A stretch of DNA of 64,000 nucleotides, from NCBI RefSeq assembly GCF_904846235.1, contig NZ_CAJGZN010000012.1, positions 52,132 through 116,131 on the forward strand, given 5' to 3'. The notes below the pieces were generated by a model, which did not search any database, had not been told where the DNA came from, and worked only from the letters and a program-made list of their open reading frames with translations. This stretch comes from Psychrobacter immobilis. Its GTDB lineage: Bacteria > Pseudomonadota > Gammaproteobacteria > Pseudomonadales > Moraxellaceae. Made by a program: the position numbers and the translations under genes. Below are positions 26,420 to 35,211 of the stretch, one piece after another (within the stretch, counting starts at the first letter, position 1; each line of letters opens with the position of its first letter).

Positions 26420-29023
26420 TTAATTGTGCAGTGCTTTACCAGAGGTTTTATCAACAGTCACTTTGGCAGGTTTGATTGGCGTTGGCATACTGACCAAAGC
26501 AACCTTTAAGATTTCTTCAATCGTCGCGACTGGCTGAATGGTTAGGCCTTCTTTCACGTTATCAGGGATATCAGCCAGATCACGCTCATTGGTCGCTGGA
26601 ATCAAGACGTGCTTGATACCGCCACGATGTGCCGCCAGCAACTTCTCTTTGAGACCGCCGATACGTAGGATCTTACCGCGTAAGGTAATCTCACCTGTCA
26701 TCGCAATATCTGGACGGATAGCGATACCTGTCAACGCAGAGACGAGCGCTGTCGTCAGTGCACCACCAGCAGATGGGCCGTCTTTTGGCGTGGCACCTTC
26801 TGGCATATGGACATGGACGTCTGTTGTTTTAAATGTCTCGTAGTCGATACCTAAGCTGTCACCGCGAGCACGAACCACGCTCATGGCTGCGCGAATCGAC
26901 TCTTTCATTACATCGCCGAGTGAACCGGTAAAGCTAAGCTCGCCTTTACCTTTCATACCGACCGCTTCGATGGTCAATAGCTCGCCGCCGACTTGTGTCC
27001 AAGCAAGACCAGTAATACGACCAATCTCAGGCTCTTCTTCAGCCAGACCGTAGTCATACTGATGCACACCTAGATAGTCATCGATGTTTTTGTCATCGAC
27101 GGTCACTAGCTGACGTTCTGCTTTTTTCGGAGCGCGAGCACCATGAGTTTCAACCGAACCGCGGACCACTTTACGGCAGATTTTGTTCACTTCACGTTCA
27201 AGGTTACGCACACCTGCTTCACGCGTATAGCTACGCACGATGCTGTGCAATGCTGCTTCAACAATCTCAATTTCGCCTTCTTTGAGACCATTTTGCTTAA
27301 TCGCTTTTGGCACTAGGTATTTCTGTGCGATATTAACTTTTTCTTCTTCGGTATAACCAGGCAAGCGGATGACTTCCATACGGTCAAGCAGTGCAGGTGG
27401 AATATCCATACTATTAGCAGTACAGATAAACATTACTTGCGACAGATCTAAGTCCATATCTAAATAATGGTCGTTGAACGTATCGTTCTGTGATGGATCC
27501 AATACTTCAAGCAATGCTGACGCTGGATCACCGCGGAAGTCTTGCGCCATCTTATCGATTTCATCCAATAAAAACAGCGGGTTTTTGACTTCTACTTTTG
27601 CAAGTGACTGAACGATTTTACCTGGCATCGCACCGATATAGGTACGGCGATGACCACGAATCTCTGCTTCATCACGTACGCCACCAAGCGCCATACGCAC
27701 AAACTTACGACCAGTGGCACGGGCGATAGATTCACCCAATGAGGTTTTACCGACACCTGGAGGACCGACGAGACATAGAATTGGACCACGAAGTTTCTTC
27801 ACGCGTGATTGCACGGCGAGGTACTCTAAGATGCGGTCTTTTACATCTTGCAAACCATAATGGTCTTCGTCTAATACTGTTTTGGCTTTGTCTAGATTGA
27901 TAGATACTTTGGTCGTCGCATTCCACGGCGTGTCCAAAATCCATTCAATATAGTTGCGCACCACTGATGATTCACTTGACGCAGGTGGCATCATTTTGAG
28001 CTTTTTGAATTCTTGCTCAGCTTTTTTGCGCACGTCTTCTGGCAAGTCAGCATCTTCTAAACGCTGCTCTAGCTCAGCCACATCATCTTCACCGTCGAAC
28101 GCGCCGTCATTCATATCTGACAGCTCATTTTTGATGGCTTTCATCTTCTCATTTAAGAAGTATTCGCGCTGATTGTCTTCCATTTGCTGACGGACAGCAT
28201 CTTGGATATCTTGTTCGATATTTTGCTCAGCACTTTGCTTGACTAGATATTCAGTCAAAGTATTGATATGCGTTTTGATATCGTCTTCTTCTAGGAAAGA
28301 CTGCTTGATATCAAGATCCATCGACACACGAGTTGAGATGAAATAAACCAACTCAAGCAAGTCGTCAATACGTTTGGCCACACGAGTCAGCTCACGTGCA
28401 TTACGAAGTCGCGCATCTGCATAGCTTTCGAATAATGTAGTTAATGCTTGAATGGTGTTTTTCTGTTGACTCTCATCCATGCTGACGTCAAGATCGGCAC
28501 GCTCAAATCTCGCCATCAATAAATCATCATGGCCTTCTATATTATCGACACGAGCGCGGTATTGACCTTCGATCAATACTTTGATGCAGTTCTCATCGCT
28601 GTCATGTGGCATGGTGCTGACGATGCGGCACACCGTACCGTACTGATACAAGTTATCTTGATCAATATCTTCGGTCAGTGAGTCTTTTTGCGCGACTACC
28701 AATACTTTGTTGCCATACTCAGCCTGTGCCAACTCAACCGCTTTCACCGATGGTGCGCGTCCCACAAACAATGCAATCTGCATATGTGGATAGACGACAA
28801 CGTCGCGTAATGCTAGCAGTGGCAGATAGCTTTCATCTTCATTGTCTTTGACAGCGTTAGACGAGGCATTTAACGCATCCGTAGATGCGCTTTCTGTCTC
28901 ATTGTTCGCATCAGCACTGATGTTAGCGTCAGTGTCAGTATTTGCATCAGACGTCGTGTCAGTGTTAAGGGCAGATGATACATCGATGTCGATGTTGTCT
29001 TTATCAATATTATGTTCACTCAT
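26420..29023 (-). CDS. lon: Lon ATP-dependent protease
   Basis: This 867-residue protease degrades misfolded and regulatory proteins. After an Asp/Asn/Thr-rich N-terminal extension (about 45 residues, with SDANTDTDAN type runs) come the LON substrate-binding domain (YLPLLALRDVVVYPHMQIAL), AAA+ module with Walker A GPPGVGKT and the Ser-Lys protease domain with the catalytic Ser in KDGPSAGGALTTA (about residue 751). I chose the ATG at 29023, which has GAGG at a good distance. A frame that opens at 29092 would start upstream of the predicted transcription start. A heat-shock-type promoter lies immediately upstream. Confidence 0.95.
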   Translation of the reverse strand: MSEHNIDKDNIDIDVSSALNTDTTSDANTDTDANISADANNETESASTDALNASSNAVKDNEDESYLPLLALRDVVVYPHMQIALFVGRAPSVKAVELAQAEYGNKVLVVAQKDSLTEDIDQDNLYQYGTVCRIVSTMPHDSDENCIKVLIEGQYRARVDNIEGHDDLLMARFERADLDVSMDESQQKNTIQALTTLFESYADARLRNARELTRVAKRIDDLLELVYFISTRVSMDLDIKQSFLEEDDIKTHINTLTEYLVKQSAEQNIEQDIQDAVRQQMEDNQREYFLNEKMKAIKNELSDMNDGAFDGEDDVAELEQRLEDADLPEDVRKKAEQEFKKLKMMPPASSESSVVRNYIEWILDTPWNATTKVSINLDKAKTVLDEDHYGLQDVKDRILEYLAVQSRVKKLRGPILCLVGPPGVGKTSLGESIARATGRKFVRMALGGVRDEAEIRGHRRTYIGAMPGKIVQSLAKVEVKNPLFLLDEIDKMAQDFRGDPASALLEVLDPSQNDTFNDHYLDMDLDLSQVMFICTANSMDIPPALLDRMEVIRLPGYTEEEKVNIAQKYLVPKAIKQNGLKEGEIEIVEAALHSIVRSYTREAGVRNLEREVNKICRKVVRGSVETHGARAPKKAERQLVTVDDKNIDDYLGVHQYDYGLAEEEPEIGRITGLAWTQVGGELLTIEAVGMKGKGELSFTGSLGDVMKESIRAAMSVVRARGDSLGIDYETFKTTDVHVHMPEGATPKDGPSAGGALTTALVSALTGIAIRPDIAMTGEITLRGKILRIGGLKEKLLAAHRGGIKHVLIPATNERDLADIPDNVKEGLTIQPVATIEEILKVALVSMPTPIKPAKVTVDKTSGKALHN

Positions 29024-29456
29024 ATGTTTTTCCTCGTTCCCCAGACTTGTAAAGTCAAGTTCGTGGTTCATGTTTAGATAAATGGTGCTCACGAAAAAAA
29101 TTGCAAGGCTGAATGGTGAAGTCGTCTGCTTATCTTTGTTAAATAGTTATCTGAGTGCTCAGTTATTAATGCAATTAATCTCATCAATGATGTGTCTTCA
29201 GTGATGGCATTGGTCTATGAAGGATACGACAGTCAGCAAATATAAAGAGGATTTGGTCGATGTAGATGAAACTTGCGTGCTTGTGTGGATATCTACTCGG
29301 TTCTATACGTAGGCTTTATACCCAAAATAAGGTAAACTGGCGCGCGTCTAAAACAGGCTCTACTATTAAGATGTTTTAGACAACCGAGCGCTATTCATCA
29401 GTTTCAATATTCATAGGTCTCAATACGACCAAAGTATAAAGAACAAGGGGCAACAC
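29024..29456. other. lon / YuiF-like divergent intergenic region
   Basis: No gene was found. It holds the lon heat-shock promoter and leader on the left. The plus-strand gene has AAGGGG shortly before its ATG. Confidence 0.6.
29080..29107 (-). promoter_or_regulatory. Predicted sigma-32 heat-shock promoter of lon
   Basis: On the minus strand CTTGCAA (29101-29107) and CACCATTT (29080-29087) are separated by 13 bases, close to the sigma-32 consensus CTTGAAA-N(11-16)-CCCCATNT (7 of 8 in the -10). Transcription would begin near 29073, which fits a start codon at 29023 and not at 29092. Confidence 0.6.
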
Positions 29457-30818
29457 ATGGCCATCAATGCAGTATTGCTAGCAGTTATTATCATGCTAGG
29501 ACTGTCACTTTCGCGAGTGCACGTGGTGCTCAGTTTATTAATCGGGGCGCTGGCAGGTGGACTGCTAGCAGGGCTTGGTATTACTGATACGCTCAATGCT
29601 TTTCAAGAAGGCATCCGTAATGGCGCAGAGATTGCGTTGTCGTATGCACTGCTTGGGGCGTTTGCGGTAGCGATTGCTCATTCGGGATTACCACAATCGT
29701 TGGCAGGCGCGGTTATCAAGCGTATTGATGCTGCTGGTACGAGTGGCATGATTAAGTACATGCTATTTGCAGGCCTCATTACCATGAGCTGCTTTAGCCA
29801 AAACTTAATCCCTATTCATATTGCCTTTATTCCGCTACTGGTACCGCCATTACTACTAGCATTCAATCGCATGCAGATTGATAGACGCCTAATTGCTTGT
29901 CTGATTACGTTTGGACTGGTCACCACCTATATGTTTATTCCTTATGGTTTTGGTGATATCTACCTCAATCAGATTATGCTAAAAAACGTGGGTGAAGCGG
30001 GTATTGATGTTGCCAATATCTCTGTGGTGCAAGCCATGGCAATTCCTGCGTTGGGCATGCTAATTGGTTTGCTGGTTGCTGTATTTATCAGCTACCGTAA
30101 GCCACGTGCGTATCAGCAGATTGCGTTAGATCAGCAAGCGCATGATGCAGTAGTAGAAGGTGATGCATTAAGCAAAACGGCTGCTGGCGCACAGTCGCAA
30201 AGCAAGCTAAAGACGCTGGTTGCACTTGCTGCTATCGTGACTGCTTTTGTGGTGCAGCTATATACTGATTCGCTACTACTGGGCTCAATGTTTGGCTTCG
30301 GTGTGTTCATGGCCACGGGCGTGGTGAAGTGGCGTGATGCTGATGGCGTCTTTAATGACGGTATCAAACTGATGGCGATGATTGGCTTTATTATGATTAC
30401 CGCGCAAGGCTTTGCTGAAGTAATGAAAGCGACTGAGCAGATTCAGCCATTGGTCGATGGAGCAGCGTCACTGTTTGCTGGTAATAAAGCGATGGCGGCA
30501 TTTATTATGCTATTGATTGGTTTGATTGTGACTATGGGTATCGGTTCTTCATTTTCGACCATTCCTATTTTGGCTGCGATTTATGTACCGCTGTGTATTT
30601 CATTAGGGTTCTCGCCGTTGGCTACTGTGGCGATTATCGGTACGGCTGGCGCGCTAGGTGATGCGGGTTCGCCTGCGTCAGATTCGACATTGGGGCCAAC
30701 CTCTGGTCTAAACATCGACGGTCAACATGACCATATCAAAGACAGTGTGATACCAACATTTTTGCATTACAATATTCCGCTACTGGCATTTGGTTGGATT
30801 GCAGCGATGGTGCTTTGA
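29457..30818 (+). CDS. YuiF/NhaC-like membrane transporter
   Basis: This 453-residue protein has about 11-12 membrane segments and the COG2056 (Na+/H+ antiporter-like, IT superfamily) pattern. Landmarks are LLIGALAGGLLAGLGITDTL near the start, the MSCFSQNLIPIHIAFIPLL helix and the C-terminal GDAGSPASDSTLGPTSGLN, which would form a substrate or ion site. Bacillus YuiF was linked to histidine uptake, while other relatives are annotated as antiporters, so the substrate is unsettled. It starts with a clear AAGGGG site. It is alone in its unit, converging with the minus-strand pair downstream. Confidence 0.87.
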   Translation: MAINAVLLAVIIMLGLSLSRVHVVLSLLIGALAGGLLAGLGITDTLNAFQEGIRNGAEIALSYALLGAFAVAIAHSGLPQSLAGAVIKRIDAAGTSGMIKYMLFAGLITMSCFSQNLIPIHIAFIPLLVPPLLLAFNRMQIDRRLIACLITFGLVTTYMFIPYGFGDIYLNQIMLKNVGEAGIDVANISVVQAMAIPALGMLIGLLVAVFISYRKPRAYQQIALDQQAHDAVVEGDALSKTAAGAQSQSKLKTLVALAAIVTAFVVQLYTDSLLLGSMFGFGVFMATGVVKWRDADGVFNDGIKLMAMIGFIMITAQGFAEVMKATEQIQPLVDGAASLFAGNKAMAAFIMLLIGLIVTMGIGSSFSTIPILAAIYVPLCISLGFSPLATVAIIGTAGALGDAGSPASDSTLGPTSGLNIDGQHDHIKDSVIPTFLHYNIPLLAFGWIAAMVL

Positions 30819-30824
30819 TTAGTG

Positions 30825-31310
30825 TTAATAGAAAACATGCACCCAAAGCAAACTACCGACAAATAAAATCTCGCCAACAGTTGCTACTACTGAATCCTCT
30901 GTGAATGAGCCAAGTGTTAATACGATTAAGCTTAGCAGCAATAGAAACACTCCTAAAAAGAAGAAGCTGTTTTTAGTCCATGAGGTCTCTGGCTTATTGA
31001 TAGGCAATCTTAGTAAAATAATTGCAAATATCAATAAGCCTATTAAGCAGACGACTAAGGCAAGATACAAAAGTTGTAGATCTGAAGTTAAAGGATAAAT
31101 ATATAAATACTGACCTATAAGTTGTGTCGCTGATAAGATGATGACAAGCATAGTCACTATAGAGAGTAATCTAAAGCGATATAACTGAAATCTTGAAACC
31201 AAATCGTATGAGCAATGCGGGCATCGATAACCGCCACTACTATGTTGATCAAGATGCATTACTATTTTGATGCGATTGGGTAGGTGTTGATTGCAATATG
31301 AGCAGTTCAT
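30825..31310 (-). CDS. Zinc-ribbon membrane protein of unknown function
   Basis: This 161-residue protein opens with two CxxC pairs (CSYCNQ at the N-terminus, CPHCSYD near residue 34), forming a probable zinc ribbon. Four membrane segments follow (about residues 47-70, 80-103, 112-133 and 138-158). I recognise no family beyond this zinc-ribbon plus membrane architecture. Its start overlaps the stop of the cyclo-ligase gene by one base (TAATG), so translation is coupled. It may be a membrane regulator or redox partner; the function is open. Confidence 0.7.
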   Translation of the reverse strand: MNCSYCNQHLPNRIKIVMHLDQHSSGGYRCPHCSYDLVSRFQLYRFRLLSIVTMLVIILSATQLIGQYLYIYPLTSDLQLLYLALVVCLIGLLIFAIILLRLPINKPETSWTKNSFFFLGVFLLLLSLIVLTLGSFTEDSVVATVGEILFVGSLLWVHVFY

Positions 31311-32353
31311 TAATCACTATCACCCTCACCAAAATCCCCAATCTTACCACTTAAACTATCCAAAAAAGCATCACTGTCAGCCAGCAACTCATTTAAGCGT
31401 TTCTCATTAATTACCCTTGCCAACTCAACAGAACTAAAGGCTTGTTCTTGACTGTAGTACAGCATTTCCCTAGCGTTATCATTCCCTAATGCTTGCAAAT
31501 ACGTATCAACACTATCAGCGCTAGATGCTTTGTCGTTGGGTATTTTGATCTGATTTCTTTTAAACCACCTTATGCCGCTTGGCGTAATTAATCCGTCTAA
31601 TGGCACATCCCATGGCTGACGCACTAATTGTTCAATCACTTGAAAGTCATAGCACCAGCCAATTTTTAACGGCCTTAAAGCCCCTGATCGATAGCTTTTG
31701 CCAAGCGTTGTATCATAAAAGCCGCCACCCATACCCATACGGTTGCCATGCTTATCGACCGCGACTAACGGGCAAATAATCAAGTCTAATTCTGTCGCCC
31801 ATAGCAATGCGCGGCTGTGATTTTGTTTCATACCAAGCTGATGAACATGAGTAGGGATATTGACCAGTTTTGAATGATAGACAGGGACAAAACGCAATCG
31901 TTTATCATTATTGCCATTGCTGGTACGACCAAGAGAACCCACAACTGGTAAATAAGGTAAATAGCCTAAGCGCTTGCACCAATCTAACAGTGGCTGAGTG
32001 GGTAGCTCACCAAAGCCATCATAGTACAGTCCAACACGCGCATGTGCTGGCAATCGCTGCTGTAGCTTAGACAGATGAAAGCTTGCAGACTGAGCAAACT
32101 GTCTACGTTCACCATCAGTTAGTTGGCGGCGTTGGCGAGTAAAGTGCCGTCTAGGCGGGTTACTGATGACAGATTTAGATGTTTCAGCGTTTTTTGAGTC
32201 CGAATTATTTGGATCAAGGTTGTTTGAGTCAAAGTTATTTGGCTCAGGTCGTATTGGTTTAGGGTGCATAGTTTCAGAGTGCATAATTTTAGAGTGCATA
32301 GATATCTTATCCAATGAAGTATCAGATTGGTGGTGACAGACGTTTTTAGACAT
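31310..32353 (-). CDS. 5-formyltetrahydrofolate cyclo-ligase with extensions
   Basis: The core (about residues 68-270) is a 5-formyl-THF cyclo-ligase that converts folinate to methenyl-THF with ATP, as in YgfA/Fau. The nucleotide-binding signature PLVAVDKHGNRMGMGGGFYD is visible, as is RQRRQLTDGERRQF near the start of the domain. At 347 residues it is much longer than the usual 180-200. The N-terminal 65 residues contain short repeats (MHSKI, MHSET, MHPKP and NNFDS, NNLDP, NNSDS), and the C-terminal 70 residues are additional and helical. The N-terminal start is uncertain because no ribosome-binding site is evident and inner Met codons exist. Confidence 0.85.
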   Translation of the reverse strand: MSKNVCHHQSDTSLDKISMHSKIMHSETMHPKPIRPEPNNFDSNNLDPNNSDSKNAETSKSVISNPPRRHFTRQRRQLTDGERRQFAQSASFHLSKLQQRLPAHARVGLYYDGFGELPTQPLLDWCKRLGYLPYLPVVGSLGRTSNGNNDKRLRFVPVYHSKLVNIPTHVHQLGMKQNHSRALLWATELDLIICPLVAVDKHGNRMGMGGGFYDTTLGKSYRSGALRPLKIGWCYDFQVIEQLVRQPWDVPLDGLITPSGIRWFKRNQIKIPNDKASSADSVDTYLQALGNDNAREMLYYSQEQAFSSVELARVINEKRLNELLADSDAFLDSLSGKIGDFGEGDSD

Positions 32354-32511
32354 TCGTTTTTAGGCATCGCTCAAGGCTATTTGTGAATATTCAACACGCC
32401 TTAGTCATGCTATCATAACGCCACTTTACATCGTATTTCCGTTTATGTGCAGCAGCTGTTGCACTTTTTATCGTTCAGTTATTTAACAACAAACCAGTAA
32501 AGAGGGTAGTT

Positions 32512-33915
32512 ATGTCGACACAGAATCAGGCAACTCGTACCGAAAAAGACACCATGGGCAACGTGGAAGTCCCAGCTGACGCTTATTGGGGTGCGCAAAC
32601 TCAGCGTAGCCGCGAAAACTTCAAAATCGGTGGCGAGACATTGCCGCGTCCAATGATTGAAGCGATGGCACTGGTCAAAAAAGCCGCTGCGATTACCAAT
32701 GCAAGCCTAGAGCGTATCGAAGGCGACAAGCGTGATCTCATCGTACAAGCCGCTGACGAAATCATCAATGGTGGTCTGGTCGATCAGTTCCCATTGGTCG
32801 TATGGCAGACAGGTTCTGGCACTCAGTCAAACATGAACATGAACGAAGTATTGGCCAACCGTGCCAACGAAATCGCTGGTTCTGAGCGCGGCAGCTACAC
32901 GCCAATTCACCCAAATGACCATGTCAACCATGCACAGTCTACCAACGACAGCTTCCCAACGGCGATTCGTGTGGCTGCTGCTCGTCAGATCAACAGCTTA
33001 TTGATCCCAGCGGTCCAAGCATTGCGCGATACTTTGGACAAAAAAGCAAAAGAATTCGATAGCATCGTAAAAATCGGTCGTACGCATTTGCAAGACGCCA
33101 CGCCATTGACCCTAGGCCAAGAGTTCAGCGGCTATGTGAGCCAACTTGACCATGCATTGACTCGTATCGACAACGCGCTACAAGGTCTATATGAATTGCC
33201 ACTAGGCGGTACTGCGGTTGGTACTGGTCTAAACGCCCACCCTGATTATGCGGTAAAATCAGCTGAGCAACTAGCGACTTTGACTGGCTTGCCATTCGTT
33301 ACGTCACCAAACAAATTTGAAGCATTAGCGGCTCGTGATGCAGAAGTATTTGCGTCAGGCGCACTAAAAACACTAGCGGGCAGCTTAAACAAAATCGCTA
33401 ACGACGTACGTTGGTTGGCATCTGGCCCTCGTTGTGGTCTGGGTGAGTTGACGATTCCTGAAAATGAGCCAGGCTCTTCTATCATGCCAGGCAAAGTAAA
33501 CCCAACGCAGTCAGAAGCAATGACCATGGTTGTCGCTCAGGTTATGGGTAACGACACCACTATCAGTATGGCTGGCGCATCAGGCAACTTTGAGCTAAAC
33601 GTGTATAAGCCAGTTATCGCGTTTAACTTGTTGCAATCTATCAAGCTGCTTGGCGATGCTTGCAACAGCTTCAACGAAAACTGTGCCGTTGGTATCGAGC
33701 CAGTAAAAGACAAAATTGATGATTTCTTGCACAATTCATTGATGCTAGTAACGTCATTGAACCGTCATGTTGGTTATGAAAATGCAGCTAAAATCGCTAA
33801 GACTGCTTATAAAGAAAACAAAACGTTGAAGCAAGTTGCGGTTGAGCTAGAGCTACTAACTGAAGCGCAGTTTGATGAGTGGGTCATTCCTGCTGATATG
33901 GTACATCCTAAGTAA
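32512..33915 (+). CDS. fumC: Fumarase class II
   Basis: This 467-residue homotetrameric, iron-independent enzyme hydrates fumarate to malate. The superfamily signature [13 protein letters not shown] is visible near residue 322, together with [17 protein letters not shown] and [20 protein letters not shown]. The ATG follows a AGAGGG-type site by about eight bases. Length and motifs are standard. A dispersed repeat and a strong terminator follow, so it is a single-gene unit. The codon use is noticeably stronger than that of the island next door. Confidence 0.96.
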   Translation: MSTQNQATRTEKDTMGNVEVPADAYWGAQTQRSRENFKIGGETLPRPMIEAMALVKKAAAITNASLERIEGDKRDLIVQAADEIINGGLVDQFPLVVWQTGSGTQSNMNMNEVLANRANEIAGSERGSYTPIHPNDHVNHAQSTNDSFPTAIRVAAARQINSLLIPAVQALRDTLDKKAKEFDSIVKIGRTHLQDATPLTLGQEFSGYVSQLDHALTRIDNALQGLYELPLGGTAVGTGLNAHPDYAVKSAEQLATLTGLPFVTSPNKFEALAARDAEVFASGALKTLAGSLNKIANDVRWLASGPRCGLGELTIPENEPGSSIMPGKVNPTQSEAMTMVVAQVMGNDTTISMAGASGNFELNVYKPVIAFNLLQSIKLLGDACNSFNENCAVGIEPVKDKIDDFLHNSLMLVTSLNRHVGYENAAKIAKTAYKENKTLKQVAVELELLTEAQFDEWVIPADMVHPK

Positions 33916-33942
33916 GCAGTAGACCAAGTAGTGACCTGCTAC

Positions 33943-33997
33943 GGCGTTAGGCTCGCTTAATGTACGATAAGTGCCATTTTCACTCGTCTTTCTGTTA
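33943..33997. repeat. Dispersed intergenic repeat, copy B
   Basis: Same element as at 25296-25350, in the same position relative to its gene, between the stop codon and terminator of fumC. Identity judged by eye at about three quarters. Confidence 0.55.
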
Positions 33998-34034
33998 GCA
34001 GCGTCATATTTATGCCACTAAAAGCTTAGAAATA

Positions 34035-34083
34035 AAAAGACCTTGTCACTTCTTATATGAGAATGTGGCAAGGTCTTTTTTTT
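34035..34083 (+). terminator. Terminator after fumC
   Basis: Arms 34035-34049 and 34065-34079 form a 15-bp stem with one wobble pair, followed by a run of T. Confidence 0.9.
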
Positions 34084-34191
34084 GTTCTATAGATTTATTT
34101 TTGCAAATATTGAACATTCTTTCTAAGAAAGCCCTAAGAAATAATATTTAACTGAATACTAATGAAGTAAAATGAATACAAGCTCAAGCTC

Positions 34192-35211
34192 TTATACTAT
34201 TAGTTTAAAGTTCATAGTAGATTTTATCTTTCTATCTAACAAAACCCCAATCTTTATATCATTACCTTCGTTAGTACAATCAATACTTACACTATCATGT
34301 TGAATCTCTTCAATATTTGCTAAAAAATACTTTGGAATATGGTTATCAGAATTAACTAGAATTTTTGAACTCTTATTAATTATTTTACCTTCTGTCTGGA
34401 AACATAAGACCTTATTTCTAAATATATCAATAACATCCAACTCTTCTAAGGTCTGGGCGTAGAAGGTACTCAAATAATTATCTTGTATTAATTCGCATAA
34501 TGATTCGCAATATATTTTCATATAATCAATGTGTTCAAATAATATGGACTTGTCTATTAGTTCAATACTTCTGACACCATGAGCAATATCATTTCTTATT
34601 TCACATATATACTCTAATTTTTCAAAAATTACACTATTAGGTTTTGACGACGCATCAACTATATTATCTTTAATATATGTTTTTAAAGGTTCATAATTTC
34701 TTACTATAGTTGATACGTCTTTTATTCCAACCTCTGAGAAATAAGAATTAACTATAGCTATTTTGAAATTAGCATTATGATTTTTAAATGCATCAATATT
34801 AACTATTGAGAAGTCTTCATTTATATTTTTATGAAGTGTCTCAATTAAATCCTCTGCTTTAAAGTTTCTATTTTTTCTATAATCAATTTGCTTTATTATT
34901 TCTAAAGTCTTATTCAAATTACTTCTCTTGATGTCCTCTGGTAGTAGTTTATAATTTGAAATTAATGAGCAAATTAAGCTTAAGTATTTAGCAAGCAGCT
35001 GTTCGACAAAATTTTCATAAGCACCATATATAGATATTATATGTGAATTAAAGTCGAATTGTTTTATTTTGGAGGTAGTTAAGTATTTAAGAGTAGAGTG
35101 TGGCTCACCCTGTTCGATTTTTGCTTGATTTATATAGCTTCTATTCTGAAAGTCTATATATAGCTTGAGCAAATCCATTTCTTTATGGAATTCATTAAGT
35201 ATACTAATCAT
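34192..35211 (-). CDS. HEPN-domain protein, predicted RNase, partner of DUF262 protein
   Basis: This 339-residue protein has a helical region of about 230 residues ending in the motif RNDIAHG (Arg206 to His211), the Rx4H signature of HEPN RNases. The sequence looks like the MAE_28990/MAE_18760-type HEPN group but this is judged by eye. The C-terminal 90 residues contain beta-like segments. Its start overlaps the end of the DUF262 gene by 8 bases, so the two are translationally coupled and probably act together. HEPN RNases are frequent toxin or abortive-infection effectors. Base composition is clearly more AT-rich than fumC. No immunity partner other than the DUF262 protein is visible. Confidence 0.72.
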   Translation of the reverse strand: MISILNEFHKEMDLLKLYIDFQNRSYINQAKIEQGEPHSTLKYLTTSKIKQFDFNSHIISIYGAYENFVEQLLAKYLSLICSLISNYKLLPEDIKRSNLNKTLEIIKQIDYRKNRNFKAEDLIETLHKNINEDFSIVNIDAFKNHNANFKIAIVNSYFSEVGIKDVSTIVRNYEPLKTYIKDNIVDASSKPNSVIFEKLEYICEIRNDIAHGVRSIELIDKSILFEHIDYMKIYCESLCELIQDNYLSTFYAQTLEELDVIDIFRNKVLCFQTEGKIINKSSKILVNSDNHIPKYFLANIEEIQHDSVSIDCTNEGNDIKIGVLLDRKIKSTMNFKLIV

